Assembly: GCF_900110755.1 (NCBI RefSeq)
Contig: NZ_FOFF01000013.1
Span: forward strand, 104,192-168,191
Origin: Streptomyces sp. yr375
GTDB taxonomy: Bacteria > Actinomycetota > Actinomycetes > Streptomycetales > Streptomycetaceae
Direction of reading: 5' to 3'
Length of the DNA stretch: 64,000 nucleotides
The notes under the pieces are model-generated. The model had not been told where the DNA came from. It worked only from the letters and a program-made list of their open reading frames with translations, and did no database searches. Shown here in pieces: positions 1-9,125 of the stretch. Position 1 is the first letter of the stretch. Each line of letters begins with the position of its first letter. The position numbers and the translations under genes are program-made.

Positions 1-2
1 CG

Positions 3-368
3 GCCCCGCTGCTGTGCGGTGTCCGACGGGCCCTGGACCTCACCGACGCGGGTCCCTACGGCGAGATCGCCGCCTACCTCTCCGTGCACCGAGGCGCGGC
101 GGAGGCCGCCTACCGCACGCTGTCCTACGTGGAAGGCGTCTCCTTCGCCCGCCGCGCCCACGCCCCGGCCCACTTCGGCACGGGTCTGCGCGACACGGTC
201 TGCCCGCCGAGCGGGGTGTACGCCGCCTTCAACCGGTACGGGGAGCTGACCGGCGGCCCGGATCCACAAAACGAGATCCACCCGTATCCGTTCAACGGAC
301 ACGAGGGGGGCGAGGCCGAACAGGTACGACGCCAACTCGGGTGGCTGGCGGAGCGGTTGGCCGACTGA
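3..368 (+). CDS. Acetylxylan esterase / cephalosporin-C deacetylase (CE7), C-terminal part
   Basis: Only the last ~121 residues are in the window; the gene begins before base 1. The reading frame starting at base 3 continues a CE7 alpha/beta-hydrolase, the family that removes acetyl groups from xylo-oligosaccharides and cephalosporins. Recognisable C-terminal landmarks are GPYGEIAAYL, the TLSYVEGVSFARRA stretch, the GLRDTVCPPS loop that carries the catalytic Asp, and NGHEGG that carries the catalytic His. The nucleophile Ser lies upstream, outside the window. The next gene is a polysaccharide monooxygenase on the other strand, so the neighbourhood concerns plant or insect polymer breakdown. 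Family assignment is from remembered motif patterns. Confidence 0.85.
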   Translation, partial: APLLCGVRRALDLTDAGPYGEIAAYLSVHRGAAEAAYRTLSYVEGVSFARRAHAPAHFGTGLRDTVCPPSGVYAAFNRYGELTGGPDPQNEIHPYPFNGHEGGEAEQVRRQLGWLAERLAD

Positions 369-412
369 CCGCCGTGTCGTACGCCCGGCGTGGCTTGTTC
401 GGTTGACGTGCC

Positions 413-427
413 GCCAACTCAGTTGGC
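413..427. terminator. Short perfect palindrome after the esterase
   Basis: GCCAACT-C-AGTTGGC is a 7-bp inverted repeat around one central base, 45 bp after the esterase stop. It could be a weak terminator for the esterase transcript or an operator. No T tract follows, as is usual in Streptomyces. Confidence 0.35.
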
Positions 428-581
428 CACTACATCTGTTGACCCGGTAGAGTCATGGCCGCGACACAGGAACGACGTTGTCGCCTCACGCAAACCCCGA
501 TCCTCGATCCCCGACCCGTCGCACCGTCCGGGCGGAGACACTCCGGACCGCCCCACTCCCCCCTTGGGGCAGGCCCGGCTC

Positions 582-619
582 GCGGACCCGGTGGGCGGCT
601 CGCCGCCCACCGGGTCCGC
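582..619 (-). terminator. Strong hairpin terminator of the AA10 gene
   Basis: A 17-bp perfect stem (GCGGACCCGGTGGGCGG with its complement) closes a 4-base loop. It starts 16 bp beyond the stop codon of the minus-strand monooxygenase gene, the expected place for an intrinsic terminator. Confidence 0.75.
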
Positions 620-635
620 CCAGAGCGGGTGTTGC

Positions 636-1712
636 TCAACCGACCTGACAGGGCAGGCTCGTGGCGCTGTCACCGCCCGAGCCGGAGACGACGTAACCGA
701 ACGTCGTACTCTGACCTGGACTCAACGAGCCGTTCCAGTCGGAGTTGTGGACCATCACCGCCTGCCCGTTGTAGGTGGCGTTGCCGCTCCACAGGCTGGC
801 CACCGACTGCCCGGCGGGCAGCGACCAGTCGACCATCCAGCCGAGCATCGGGACATCACCCGAGTTGGTGACGGTCACCTCGGACTGGTAGCCGCCGTTC
901 CAGGTGTTGGTGGTCCGGCGGGTCGCGGTGCAGGTACCAGGGACGGGCTCGCTGGGGTTGCCCGGCTCGTGGATGCCGGTCACCTCGCCGTTTCCGCCGT
1001 CGAAGACGACGTCGGAGCAGGAGTAGAAGGTCTCGGCACTGTCCGAGCGCTGCCAGACCATGTAGATGATGTGCCGCCCGGACTTGTTGGCCGGAAGCTT
1101 GCCGGTCCAGGAGTAGTTGGCCTCGACCGTGCCCGGGCTGCCGTTGAGCGGCGGGTGGTCGACGGAGAGGAAGGGCTGCGCCTCGATGTCGTCCCAGGTG
1201 AGGGTCTTGGTCGGGTCGAAGCCGTCCTTGGTGACGTAGACGTAGAACCAACCCGGGTGCGCCGCCCAGGCGTTGTAGGAGAAGTCGACGGTCGCACCCG
1301 AGGTGAGGTGGGTGAGCGGCCAGTCGTTGCGGGGCGCGTTGAAGCCGGTGAAGTTGGCGTTGCCGCCGCTGCACAGCTGGCCGTCCGGCACGAACCCGCG
1401 GGTGCGGCCGGCGCCGTCGGAGCGCAGCACCGAGAACCAGTTGTAGAACGGCGTGGTGCCGCTCACCTGTTGCGCGTTCTTGCAGGCCGGGTTGACCGGC
1501 TTGATCTCACCGGTGTCGGTCAGCCCGTCCTGCCAGCACAGGAACGTACGGCTGCCGGGCTTCATGGGCGTGCCGTGCGCCTCGGCCTTGCCGCCGGTCG
1601 AGACGATCAGACCGAGGGCCGGGACCGTGGCCAACAGGGCCATGAGGACGAGGAACAGGGCTCGAGTACGTAACCTCGAGGGTGAATCTGGCGTGATCAT
1701 GACAGTTCGCAT
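636..1712 (-). CDS. Secreted AA10 lytic polysaccharide monooxygenase with CBM2
   Basis: 358 residues. A signal peptide with basic residues and a hydrophobic core ends at AEA, so cleavage exposes His46 of HGTPMKPGS as the mature N-terminus. His46 and His152 (AAHPGW) form the copper histidine brace of AA10 enzymes, which oxidatively cleave crystalline cellulose or chitin. The catalytic domain runs to about residue 247 and ends in the typical VFDGGNGEVTGI segment. A short Pro-rich linker leads to a CBM2 cellulose-binding domain (about 260-357) with bounding Cys residues and several exposed Trp. The AA10 type resembles the streptomycete cellulose-active proteins, but substrate and C1/C4 specificity cannot be read with certainty. 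The start could also be Met5. A CebR-like operator and promoter lie upstream. Confidence 0.93.
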   Translation of the reverse strand: MRTVMITPDSPSRLRTRALFLVLMALLATVPALGLIVSTGGKAEAHGTPMKPGSRTFLCWQDGLTDTGEIKPVNPACKNAQQVSGTTPFYNWFSVLRSDGAGRTRGFVPDGQLCSGGNANFTGFNAPRNDWPLTHLTSGATVDFSYNAWAAHPGWFYVYVTKDGFDPTKTLTWDDIEAQPFLSVDHPPLNGSPGTVEANYSWTGKLPANKSGRHIIYMVWQRSDSAETFYSCSDVVFDGGNGEVTGIHEPGNPSEPVPGTCTATRRTTNTWNGGYQSEVTVTNSGDVPMLGWMVDWSLPAGQSVASLWSGNATYNGQAVMVHNSDWNGSLSPGQSTTFGYVVSGSGGDSATSLPCQVG

Positions 1713-1763
1713 GACAGATGAGTCCGCCTTCCAGGTACGGACCGTGCGTGCATGGGGTGCACT

Positions 1764-1870
1764 GCGGGTGGAGGTGCGGGGGGGGGATGTGCGGGTGGGG
1801 CGTATGAGTGGGGGGTGCGGGTGGGGGTGCGGGTGGGGGGTGCGAATACGGGTGCAGGTATGGGTACGGG
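1764..1870. repeat. G-rich GGGTG repeat tract in the AA10 leader
   Basis: The plus strand is a run of G tracts of 3-7 bases separated by short spacers (variations on GTGCGGGTGGGG). It lies between the inferred AA10 transcription start near 1958 and its start codon, so the AA10 mRNA leader would be C-rich while the non-transcribed strand could form G-quadruplexes. Everything between 1713 and 2068 is non-coding leader, promoter and intergenic sequence. Confidence 0.6.
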
Positions 1871-1936
1871 TGCATGGAGCGGGAGCGTCCCCGAGTCGGG
1901 CCCGGCGGGTTCCGGTCCGCCGGGCACGAACGTCTA

Positions 1937-1950
1937 TGGGAGCGCTCCCA
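1937..1950. promoter_or_regulatory. CebR-type operator
   Basis: TGGGAGCGCTCCCA is a perfect 14-bp palindrome identical to the operator I know for CebR, the LacI-family cellobiose/cellotriose-responsive repressor of Streptomyces cellulase genes. It sits at about +8 to +21 of the promoter proposed at 1966-1994, well placed to block transcription of the AA10 gene. Confidence 0.85.
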
Positions 1951-1965
1951 CTCCACCTGTGGCGG

Positions 1966-1994
1966 AAGGTAGCGCCGTACGGCCCACTTGTAAA
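1966..1994 (-). promoter_or_regulatory. Proposed promoter of the AA10 gene
   Basis: Read on the minus strand there is TTTACA (1994-1989), a 17-bp spacer, and TACCTT (1971-1966). This matches the housekeeping pattern TTGACA-N17-TANNNT reasonably well. The start point would be near 1958, directly upstream of the CebR box, giving a leader of about 245 nt. Confidence 0.5.
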
Positions 1995-2068
1995 CGGGGT
2001 GCGTACGGCCTTCCTTCGAACGCCGGACTTTCCGTGGTGGTGCGGTGCCGCCGGGGCCTCGCCCCGCG

Positions 2069-3577
2069 TTACCGCACCGGCACCCGGGGACTCCAGGTCA
2101 GCGTGTCCGCCACCGGCTCCCCCGGCTGCTGCGGCTCCCCCGTCAGGGGCAGTTCCACCGTGAACTCCGTGTGGCCCGGCTCACTGTGTACGTCGATGTG
2201 GCCACCGTGCGCCGCCGTGATCGCGGCGACGACGGCGAGGCCCAGACCGGCGCCGCCGCCCGTGGTGGCGCGGGCGCGGGAGGCGTCGGCGCGGGTGAAG
2301 CGTTCGAAGACCGTCGGCAGCAGGTCGGGCGGGATGCCGGGGCCGTCGTCCCGGACGCGCACCACGCACCTGCCCTGGCGCGCCTCCACGACGGCGACGA
2401 CGCTCGTGCCCGACGGCGTGTGCACGCGCGCGTTGGCCAGCAGGTTGGCGACCACCTGACGCAGCCGGACCTCGTCGCCGAGGACCAACGGCAGCTCGTC
2501 CAGGCCGAGTTCGAGCTGCCAGTCGTGACCGCTGCCCGCCGCCCGCGCGTCCCACACCGCCTCGGCGACCAGTGCCGCCAGGTCCACTTCGCTGGAGTGC
2601 AGCGGCCTGCCCTCGTCCAGGCGGGCGAGCAGCAGCAGGTCCTCAACCAGCCCGGTCATACGCGCCGACTCGGCCGTGACCCGGCGCCAGGCCAGGCCCG
2701 GTTCGATGCGGTCCGCGCCCCGGTTCATGAGTTCCGCGTAACCGGCGATGGAGGCGAGCGGGGTGCGCAGTTCGTGGCTGGCGTCGGCCAGGAAGCGGCG
2801 CATGCGTTCCTCGCCGCGGCGGCGTTCGGCGAGCGAGGACTCGACGTGGTCGATCATGCGGTTGAGGGCCGCGCCGACCTGGCCGGCCTCGCTGCCGGGG
2901 TCGGTGTCCCGTTCGGGAAGCCTGGGGAGGTCGGTCACCTCGTAGCGGTACAGCGGGGTCTGCGAGACCTCGACGGCCTTGGCGGCGACCCGGCCGAGGG
3001 GCCGTAGCTGCCGTCGTACGACCACCGCGCAGACGCCGCCCGCGACCGTCAGACCCGCCCCGGCGACGGCGGCCTCCACCGCCACCAAACCGCGGATCAT
3101 GTCCTGGACGTCGCCCATGGGGAGGCCGGTGAGGACGCGGACGCCGTCGGCGTCGAGGACGGTGACGCGGTAGGTGCCCAGGCCGGGGACGGTCCGCGTG
3201 TGCGGGCCGCCGCCGGTCTCGATGCCTGCCAGGGACGACATTTGACGTGTCGTCAGACTCTGCGGCGGGGCGTCCTGGCGCACCGTCGCCGCCGTGAGGA
3301 CGGTGCCGTCGGCGTCGAGGCGGGCGGCGAGCAGGCCGGCCGGGTGGCCGCTCTCGTCGAGGAAGGTCAGGTCTCGCGGCAGGTCCGGGTGGAGTGCGGC
3401 ATCGGCGAGGCTGCGCCGCGCGGCGTCGGTGACCCGGTCGTCCAGGTTGCCCAGCAGGTAGGCGCGCTGGGCGAGGACGGCGGTGAGGGCCATCACGGCG
3501 CACACGGCGACGAGGGCGGCGGCGATGAGGATCAGGAGCCGGGTGCGCAGGGAGCCGCTCCGGGTGCGGACCCTCAT
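2069..3577 (-). CDS. Membrane sensor histidine kinase
   Basis: 502 residues. Membrane segments lie at about 12-36 and 163-187 and enclose an extracytoplasmic sensor region. A HAMP linker (about 188-250) leads to the H-box DASHELRTPLAS with phosphoacceptor His268, then the N-box (LANARVHTP), the DDGPGIPPD G1 box and a GxGLGLAVV G2 box of the ATPase domain. The ATG overlaps the stop of the upstream mini-ORF at 3574-3693 (ATGA), which normally encodes the cognate OmpR-type regulator but is only a relic here. The kinase therefore appears to lack its own local partner. The inducing signal is unknown. Confidence 0.9.
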   Translation of the reverse strand: MRVRTRSGSLRTRLLILIAAALVAVCAVMALTAVLAQRAYLLGNLDDRVTDAARRSLADAALHPDLPRDLTFLDESGHPAGLLAARLDADGTVLTAATVRQDAPPQSLTTRQMSSLAGIETGGGPHTRTVPGLGTYRVTVLDADGVRVLTGLPMGDVQDMIRGLVAVEAAVAGAGLTVAGGVCAVVVRRQLRPLGRVAAKAVEVSQTPLYRYEVTDLPRLPERDTDPGSEAGQVGAALNRMIDHVESSLAERRRGEERMRRFLADASHELRTPLASIAGYAELMNRGADRIEPGLAWRRVTAESARMTGLVEDLLLLARLDEGRPLHSSEVDLAALVAEAVWDARAAGSGHDWQLELGLDELPLVLGDEVRLRQVVANLLANARVHTPSGTSVVAVVEARQGRCVVRVRDDGPGIPPDLLPTVFERFTRADASRARATTGGGAGLGLAVVAAITAAHGGHIDVHSEPGHTEFTVELPLTGEPQQPGEPVADTLTWSPRVPVR

Positions 3578-3693
3578 CTCCGGCCCTCCATCGGCATGAA
3601 GGCGTGCCGCAGCCCCCGTACCGTGAGCACGGGCTCGTCGTCGACGATCGGAACGCGGACCCGTCCGCTGCGGGTACCGGAGATGCCAGCCAT
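3574..3693 (-). pseudogene. Collapsed OmpR-family response regulator (39-residue relic)
   Basis: The relic reads MAGISGTRSGRVRVP, then IVDDEPVL, then TVRGLRHAFMP and ends MEGRR. IVDDEPVL is the first strand and acidic pocket of a receiver domain. TVRGLRHAF corresponds to the last beta-hairpin of an OmpR-type winged helix (usually TVRGLGYAF). The two ends of a ~230-residue protein are joined in frame with roughly 190 residues missing. Its TGA overlaps the kinase ATG, as in an intact regulator-kinase operon, so the reading frame keeps translational coupling. It cannot receive phosphate (no conserved phosphoacceptor Asp) or bind DNA. Confidence 0.7.
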
Positions 3694-3867
3694 GTCCTGA
3701 TCCTGTCCCGGTTGGCTGGGGGAATGCTGTGCTGCGCCTGAGCCGCAGCCGTGCGAAATGGTGACCAACCGGCTACGACGGTGTTTCCCGGGATGCCGGA
3801 CATCCGCCAACCGCCGTAGCGGGACGGGCAGTTGCACACGCTGAAAGGCAGCGCGGAAGCAAACGCG

Positions 3868-3903
3868 GAGGGCCGCACCCCCGTCACCGGGGATGCGGCC
3901 CTC
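3868..3903 (-). terminator. Terminator of the aconitase gene
   Basis: GAGGGCCGCA and TGCGGCCCTC form a 10-bp stem around a 16-base loop, 19 bp beyond the aconitase stop on the minus strand. Confidence 0.7.
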
Positions 3904-3922
3904 GACTGGCCTGCCGGACCGC

Positions 3923-6640
<2,718 letters not shown>

Positions 6641-6706
6641 GACAGTCTCCTTCATTGATGTGCGCGTACCACCGCATCCTGCCGTCACACGGGCTTGGCC
6701 GATCCG

Positions 6707-6740
6707 CTAAGGTCAGGCTAAGTTAGGTCACCCTTACTAG
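6707..6740. promoter_or_regulatory. Iron-box-like sequence upstream of aconitase
   Basis: The segment contains TAAGGTCAGGCTAAGTTAG, which agrees at 13 of 19 positions with the DmdR1/IdeR-type iron box TTAGGTTAGGCTCACCTAA, and a second TTAGGT half site follows. Iron control of aconitase is biologically sensible because of its Fe-S cluster, but the match is imperfect. Confidence 0.3.
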
Positions 6741-6769
6741 GGCGGGCGGCTGCGGTGCGCCTCGGCAGA

Positions 6770-6787
6770 TATCTCGATGTCGAGATA
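6770..6787. promoter_or_regulatory. 18-bp palindromic operator upstream of aconitase (TamR-like)
   Basis: TATCTCGA-TG-TCGAGATA is a perfect 8-bp inverted repeat with a 2-bp centre, 130 bp upstream of the aconitase start. In S. coelicolor the MarR-family regulator TamR is reported to control the aconitase gene through an 18-bp palindrome; I recall its general form but cannot check the exact sequence. The half sites ATCTC/GAGAT recur in front of the divergent HTH-MurA gene. Confidence 0.6.
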
Positions 6788-7273
6788 ACTCTAGTACATG
6801 GGGGCTGAATGGTCATGCCCGGGCTCGCCTCACCAAGGAAACGGCACGCCGTGTCAGCGGCGGGCCTGCGACCTCGCGCCTCCGGTCGGCGGACGGCAAC
6901 GGAAGCGGATCAGGGGCATGCCTGACGGGTGACAGTGGGACAGGACACCGTTCCAGGGCGGCGCGGCCCACTACGAGCGGGGCATGCCGCCGTACGCCCC
7001 GGGCCAGGCATCGCGAGATGACCAACGCGCGGTGGGCGGCAGCCCGAGCGGAGGATCCGTCGGCCGGCCCGGGGGAGCTGGAGCTCCAGGGCGATTTCCG
7101 GGCCGTCGCGTCCGCCCAGTCCTCACCTGGAGCAAGCCGCACGGTCGTCGGCGTCACCGGCACGAGGGGTGACCGTTTCGGTTGATTTGGTCGGGTCTCG
7201 CCAGTGGTGTCACTGTTGTACAGCCAGGCGGCATTGACGGCATGTCACCCGAATGGGTTACCCAGGAGGTGCG

Positions 7274-7289
7274 ATCTCATATCTGAGAT
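7274..7289. promoter_or_regulatory. Palindrome overlapping the HTH-MurA promoter
   Basis: ATCTCA-TATC-TGAGAT is a 6-bp inverted repeat ending 12 bp before the ATG. It has the same ATCTC-N6-GAGAT frame as the aconitase operator. It touches the likely -10 element, so binding would repress. Its nearness to a gene encoding an HTH protein suggests autoregulation. Confidence 0.55.
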
Positions 7290-7294
7290 AACCT
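7289..7294 (+). promoter_or_regulatory. Probable -10 box for a leaderless HTH-MurA transcript
   Basis: TAACCT fits TANNNT and lies 7 nt before the A of the start codon, so transcription would begin at or next to the ATG. The only ribosome-site-like AGGAGGT (7264-7270) is 31 nt upstream, too far to serve this start, and an in-frame TGA at 7284 excludes an earlier start. Confidence 0.45.
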
Positions 7295-7301
7295 CAGCCT
7301 C

Positions 7302-8831
7302 ATGGCAGACGACTACCTCGTACGCATCGGCAAGCTCATCCGTGACGCCAGGCAGCACCGGGGCTGGACTCAGGCGCAGCTAGCCGAGGCGTTGGGCACC
7401 AGCCAGAGTGCCGTCAACCGCATCGAGCGGGGCAACCAGAACATCAGCCTTGAGATGATCGCTCGAATCGGCGAAGCACTGGACAGCGAAATCGTCTCTC
7501 TGGGATACGCGGGACCGATGCATCTGCGGGTCGTGGGCGGCCGTCGGCTGTCCGGCGCGATCGACGTGAAGACCAGCAAGAACGCGTGCGTGGCACTGCT
7601 GTGCGCCTCACTGCTCAACCAGGGGCGCACGGTGCTGCGCCGGGTCGCCCGCATCGAGGAGGTCTACCGCCTGCTGGAGGTCCTCAACTCCATCGGCGTA
7701 CGCACCCGTTGGATCAACGACGGCGTCGACCTGGAGATCGTGCCGCCGGCCGTGCTGGACATGGCGGCGATCGACGCGGCGGCCGCCGTGCGCACCCGTT
7801 CCATCATCATGTTCCTCGGCCCGCTGCTGCACCGTATGAACCACTTCAAGCTGCCGTACGCCGGCGGCTGCGACCTCGGCACGCGGACCATCGAGCCGCA
7901 CATGATCGCGCTGCGCCGGTTCGGGCTGGAGGTCGCGGCGACGGAGGGGCAGTACCACGCCGTCGTCGACCGTGCCGTGCGCCCGGACCGGCCGATCGTG
8001 CTGACCGAGCGCGGGGACACCGTCACCGAGAACGCGCTGCTCGCGGCCGCCCGGTACGACGGCGTGACCGTCATCCGCAACGCCTCGTCCAACTACATGG
8101 TCCAGGACCTGTGCTTCTTCCTGGAGGCGCTCGGCGTCGAGGTCGAGGGCATCGGCACCACCACGCTCACCGTGCACGGCGTGCCCGACATCGACGTCGA
8201 CGTGGACTACTCGCCCTCCGAGGACCCGGTCGAGGCGATGAGCCTGCTCGCCGCCGCGGTCGTCACGGAGTCGGAGCTGACGGTGCGCCGGGTGCCCATC
8301 GAGTTCCTGGAGATCGAGCTGGCGGTCCTGGAGGAGATGGGGCTCGACCACGACCGTACGCCCGAGTACCCGGCCGACAACGGCCGCACCCGGCTGGTGG
8401 ACCTCACGGTCCGGCCCTCCAAGCTGGAGGCGCCGATCGACAAGATCCACCCGATGCCGTTCCCCGGCCTGAACATCGACAACGTGCCGTTCTTCGCGGC
8501 CATCGCCGCCGTCGCGCAGGGCAAGACCCTCATCCACGACTGGGTCTACGACAACCGTGCGATCTACCTGACGGACCTGAACCGGCTCGGCGGGCGGCTC
8601 CAACTCCTCGACCCGCACCGGGTGCTGGTCGAGGGCCCGACGCGCTGGCGCGCCGCCGAGATGATGTGCCCGCCGGCGCTGCGTCCGGCGGTCGTCGTCC
8701 TGCTGGCGATGATGGCGGCGGAGGGCACGTCGGTGCTGCGCAACGTGTACGTCATCAACCGCGGCTACGAGGACCTGGCCGAGCGCCTCAACTCCATCGG
8801 GGCACAGATCGACATCTTCCGGGACATCTGA
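7302..8831 (+). CDS. XRE-type HTH fused to a MurA-like enolpyruvyl transferase
   Basis: 509 residues. Residues 8-62 are a Cro/C1-type helix-turn-helix (QLAEALGTSQSAVNRIERG). Residues 75-509 are an EPSP-synthase/MurA double-barrel fold, the enzyme that adds enolpyruvate from PEP to UDP-GlcNAc in peptidoglycan synthesis. Catalytic landmarks are kept: Lys93-Asn94 (TSKNA), Cys190 in AGGCDLGTR at the place of the fosfomycin-target cysteine, and NRGYED near the C-terminus. It is probably a second, regulatory or specialised MurA rather than the housekeeping enzyme. Possible roles are a DNA-binding sensor of UDP-GlcNAc/PEP or a working enzyme with autoregulation. The transcript looks leaderless. Confidence 0.88.
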   Translation: MADDYLVRIGKLIRDARQHRGWTQAQLAEALGTSQSAVNRIERGNQNISLEMIARIGEALDSEIVSLGYAGPMHLRVVGGRRLSGAIDVKTSKNACVALLCASLLNQGRTVLRRVARIEEVYRLLEVLNSIGVRTRWINDGVDLEIVPPAVLDMAAIDAAAAVRTRSIIMFLGPLLHRMNHFKLPYAGGCDLGTRTIEPHMIALRRFGLEVAATEGQYHAVVDRAVRPDRPIVLTERGDTVTENALLAAARYDGVTVIRNASSNYMVQDLCFFLEALGVEVEGIGTTTLTVHGVPDIDVDVDYSPSEDPVEAMSLLAAAVVTESELTVRRVPIEFLEIELAVLEEMGLDHDRTPEYPADNGRTRLVDLTVRPSKLEAPIDKIHPMPFPGLNIDNVPFFAAIAAVAQGKTLIHDWVYDNRAIYLTDLNRLGGRLQLLDPHRVLVEGPTRWRAAEMMCPPALRPAVVVLLAMMAAEGTSVLRNVYVINRGYEDLAERLNSIGAQIDIFRDI

Positions 8832-8844
8832 GCAACAACAACCG

Positions 8845-8901
8845 TGCCGCCGCACCTCGTTCGGCCTGCGTGCATGCGGGCCCGGGCGGGGTGCGGCGGC
8901 A
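8845..8901 (+). terminator. Terminator after the HTH-MurA gene
   Basis: TGCCGCCGCACC and GGTGCGGCGGCA form a 12-bp perfect stem around a 33-base loop, beginning 13 bp after the stop. The stretch from there to 9125 is non-coding and relatively AT-rich near 9000-9060, presumably the promoter of the conservon. Confidence 0.55.
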
Positions 8902-9125
8902 TTTCCGGGCCTCGGGGCGGGACGGGCGGTGGCTGGAAACCATGCATCGGCGGGCGCGGCATGAGTTCCGGTGTCGTAAATGATCGTGATGATCCTGAAA
9001 TCAAGAAAGTTTTAGGACTTTTGATGACTCTTGTCAGGAGATCACCTAGCATCCTCACCACTGCCGCGAAGCGGAATGACTAGTTCTGGTTGTCGCGCTC
9101 GGACCCATGCACCCAAGGACGCTCG

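Larger units (their letters stand above)
6641..7301. other. Divergent intergenic region between aconitase and HTH-MurA genes
   Basis: 660 bp without a convincing gene. The aconitase side (6641-6800) carries the regulatory sites listed separately, and the HTH-MurA side carries its promoter and palindrome at 7274-7294. The centre, 6810-7250, has a minus-strand open frame with low-complexity Arg/Ala/Pro content that I do not regard as coding. Confidence 0.6.

Noticed and set aside
6813..7163. Minus-strand 116-codon frame between aconitase and HTH-MurA
   Set aside because: Composition is Arg/Ala/Pro/Ser-rich, no ribosome site, no homology recognised.
7264..7270. AGGAGGT as the ribosome site of HTH-MurA
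   Set aside because: It is 31 nt from the ATG and an in-frame TGA at 7284 rules out a closer start.
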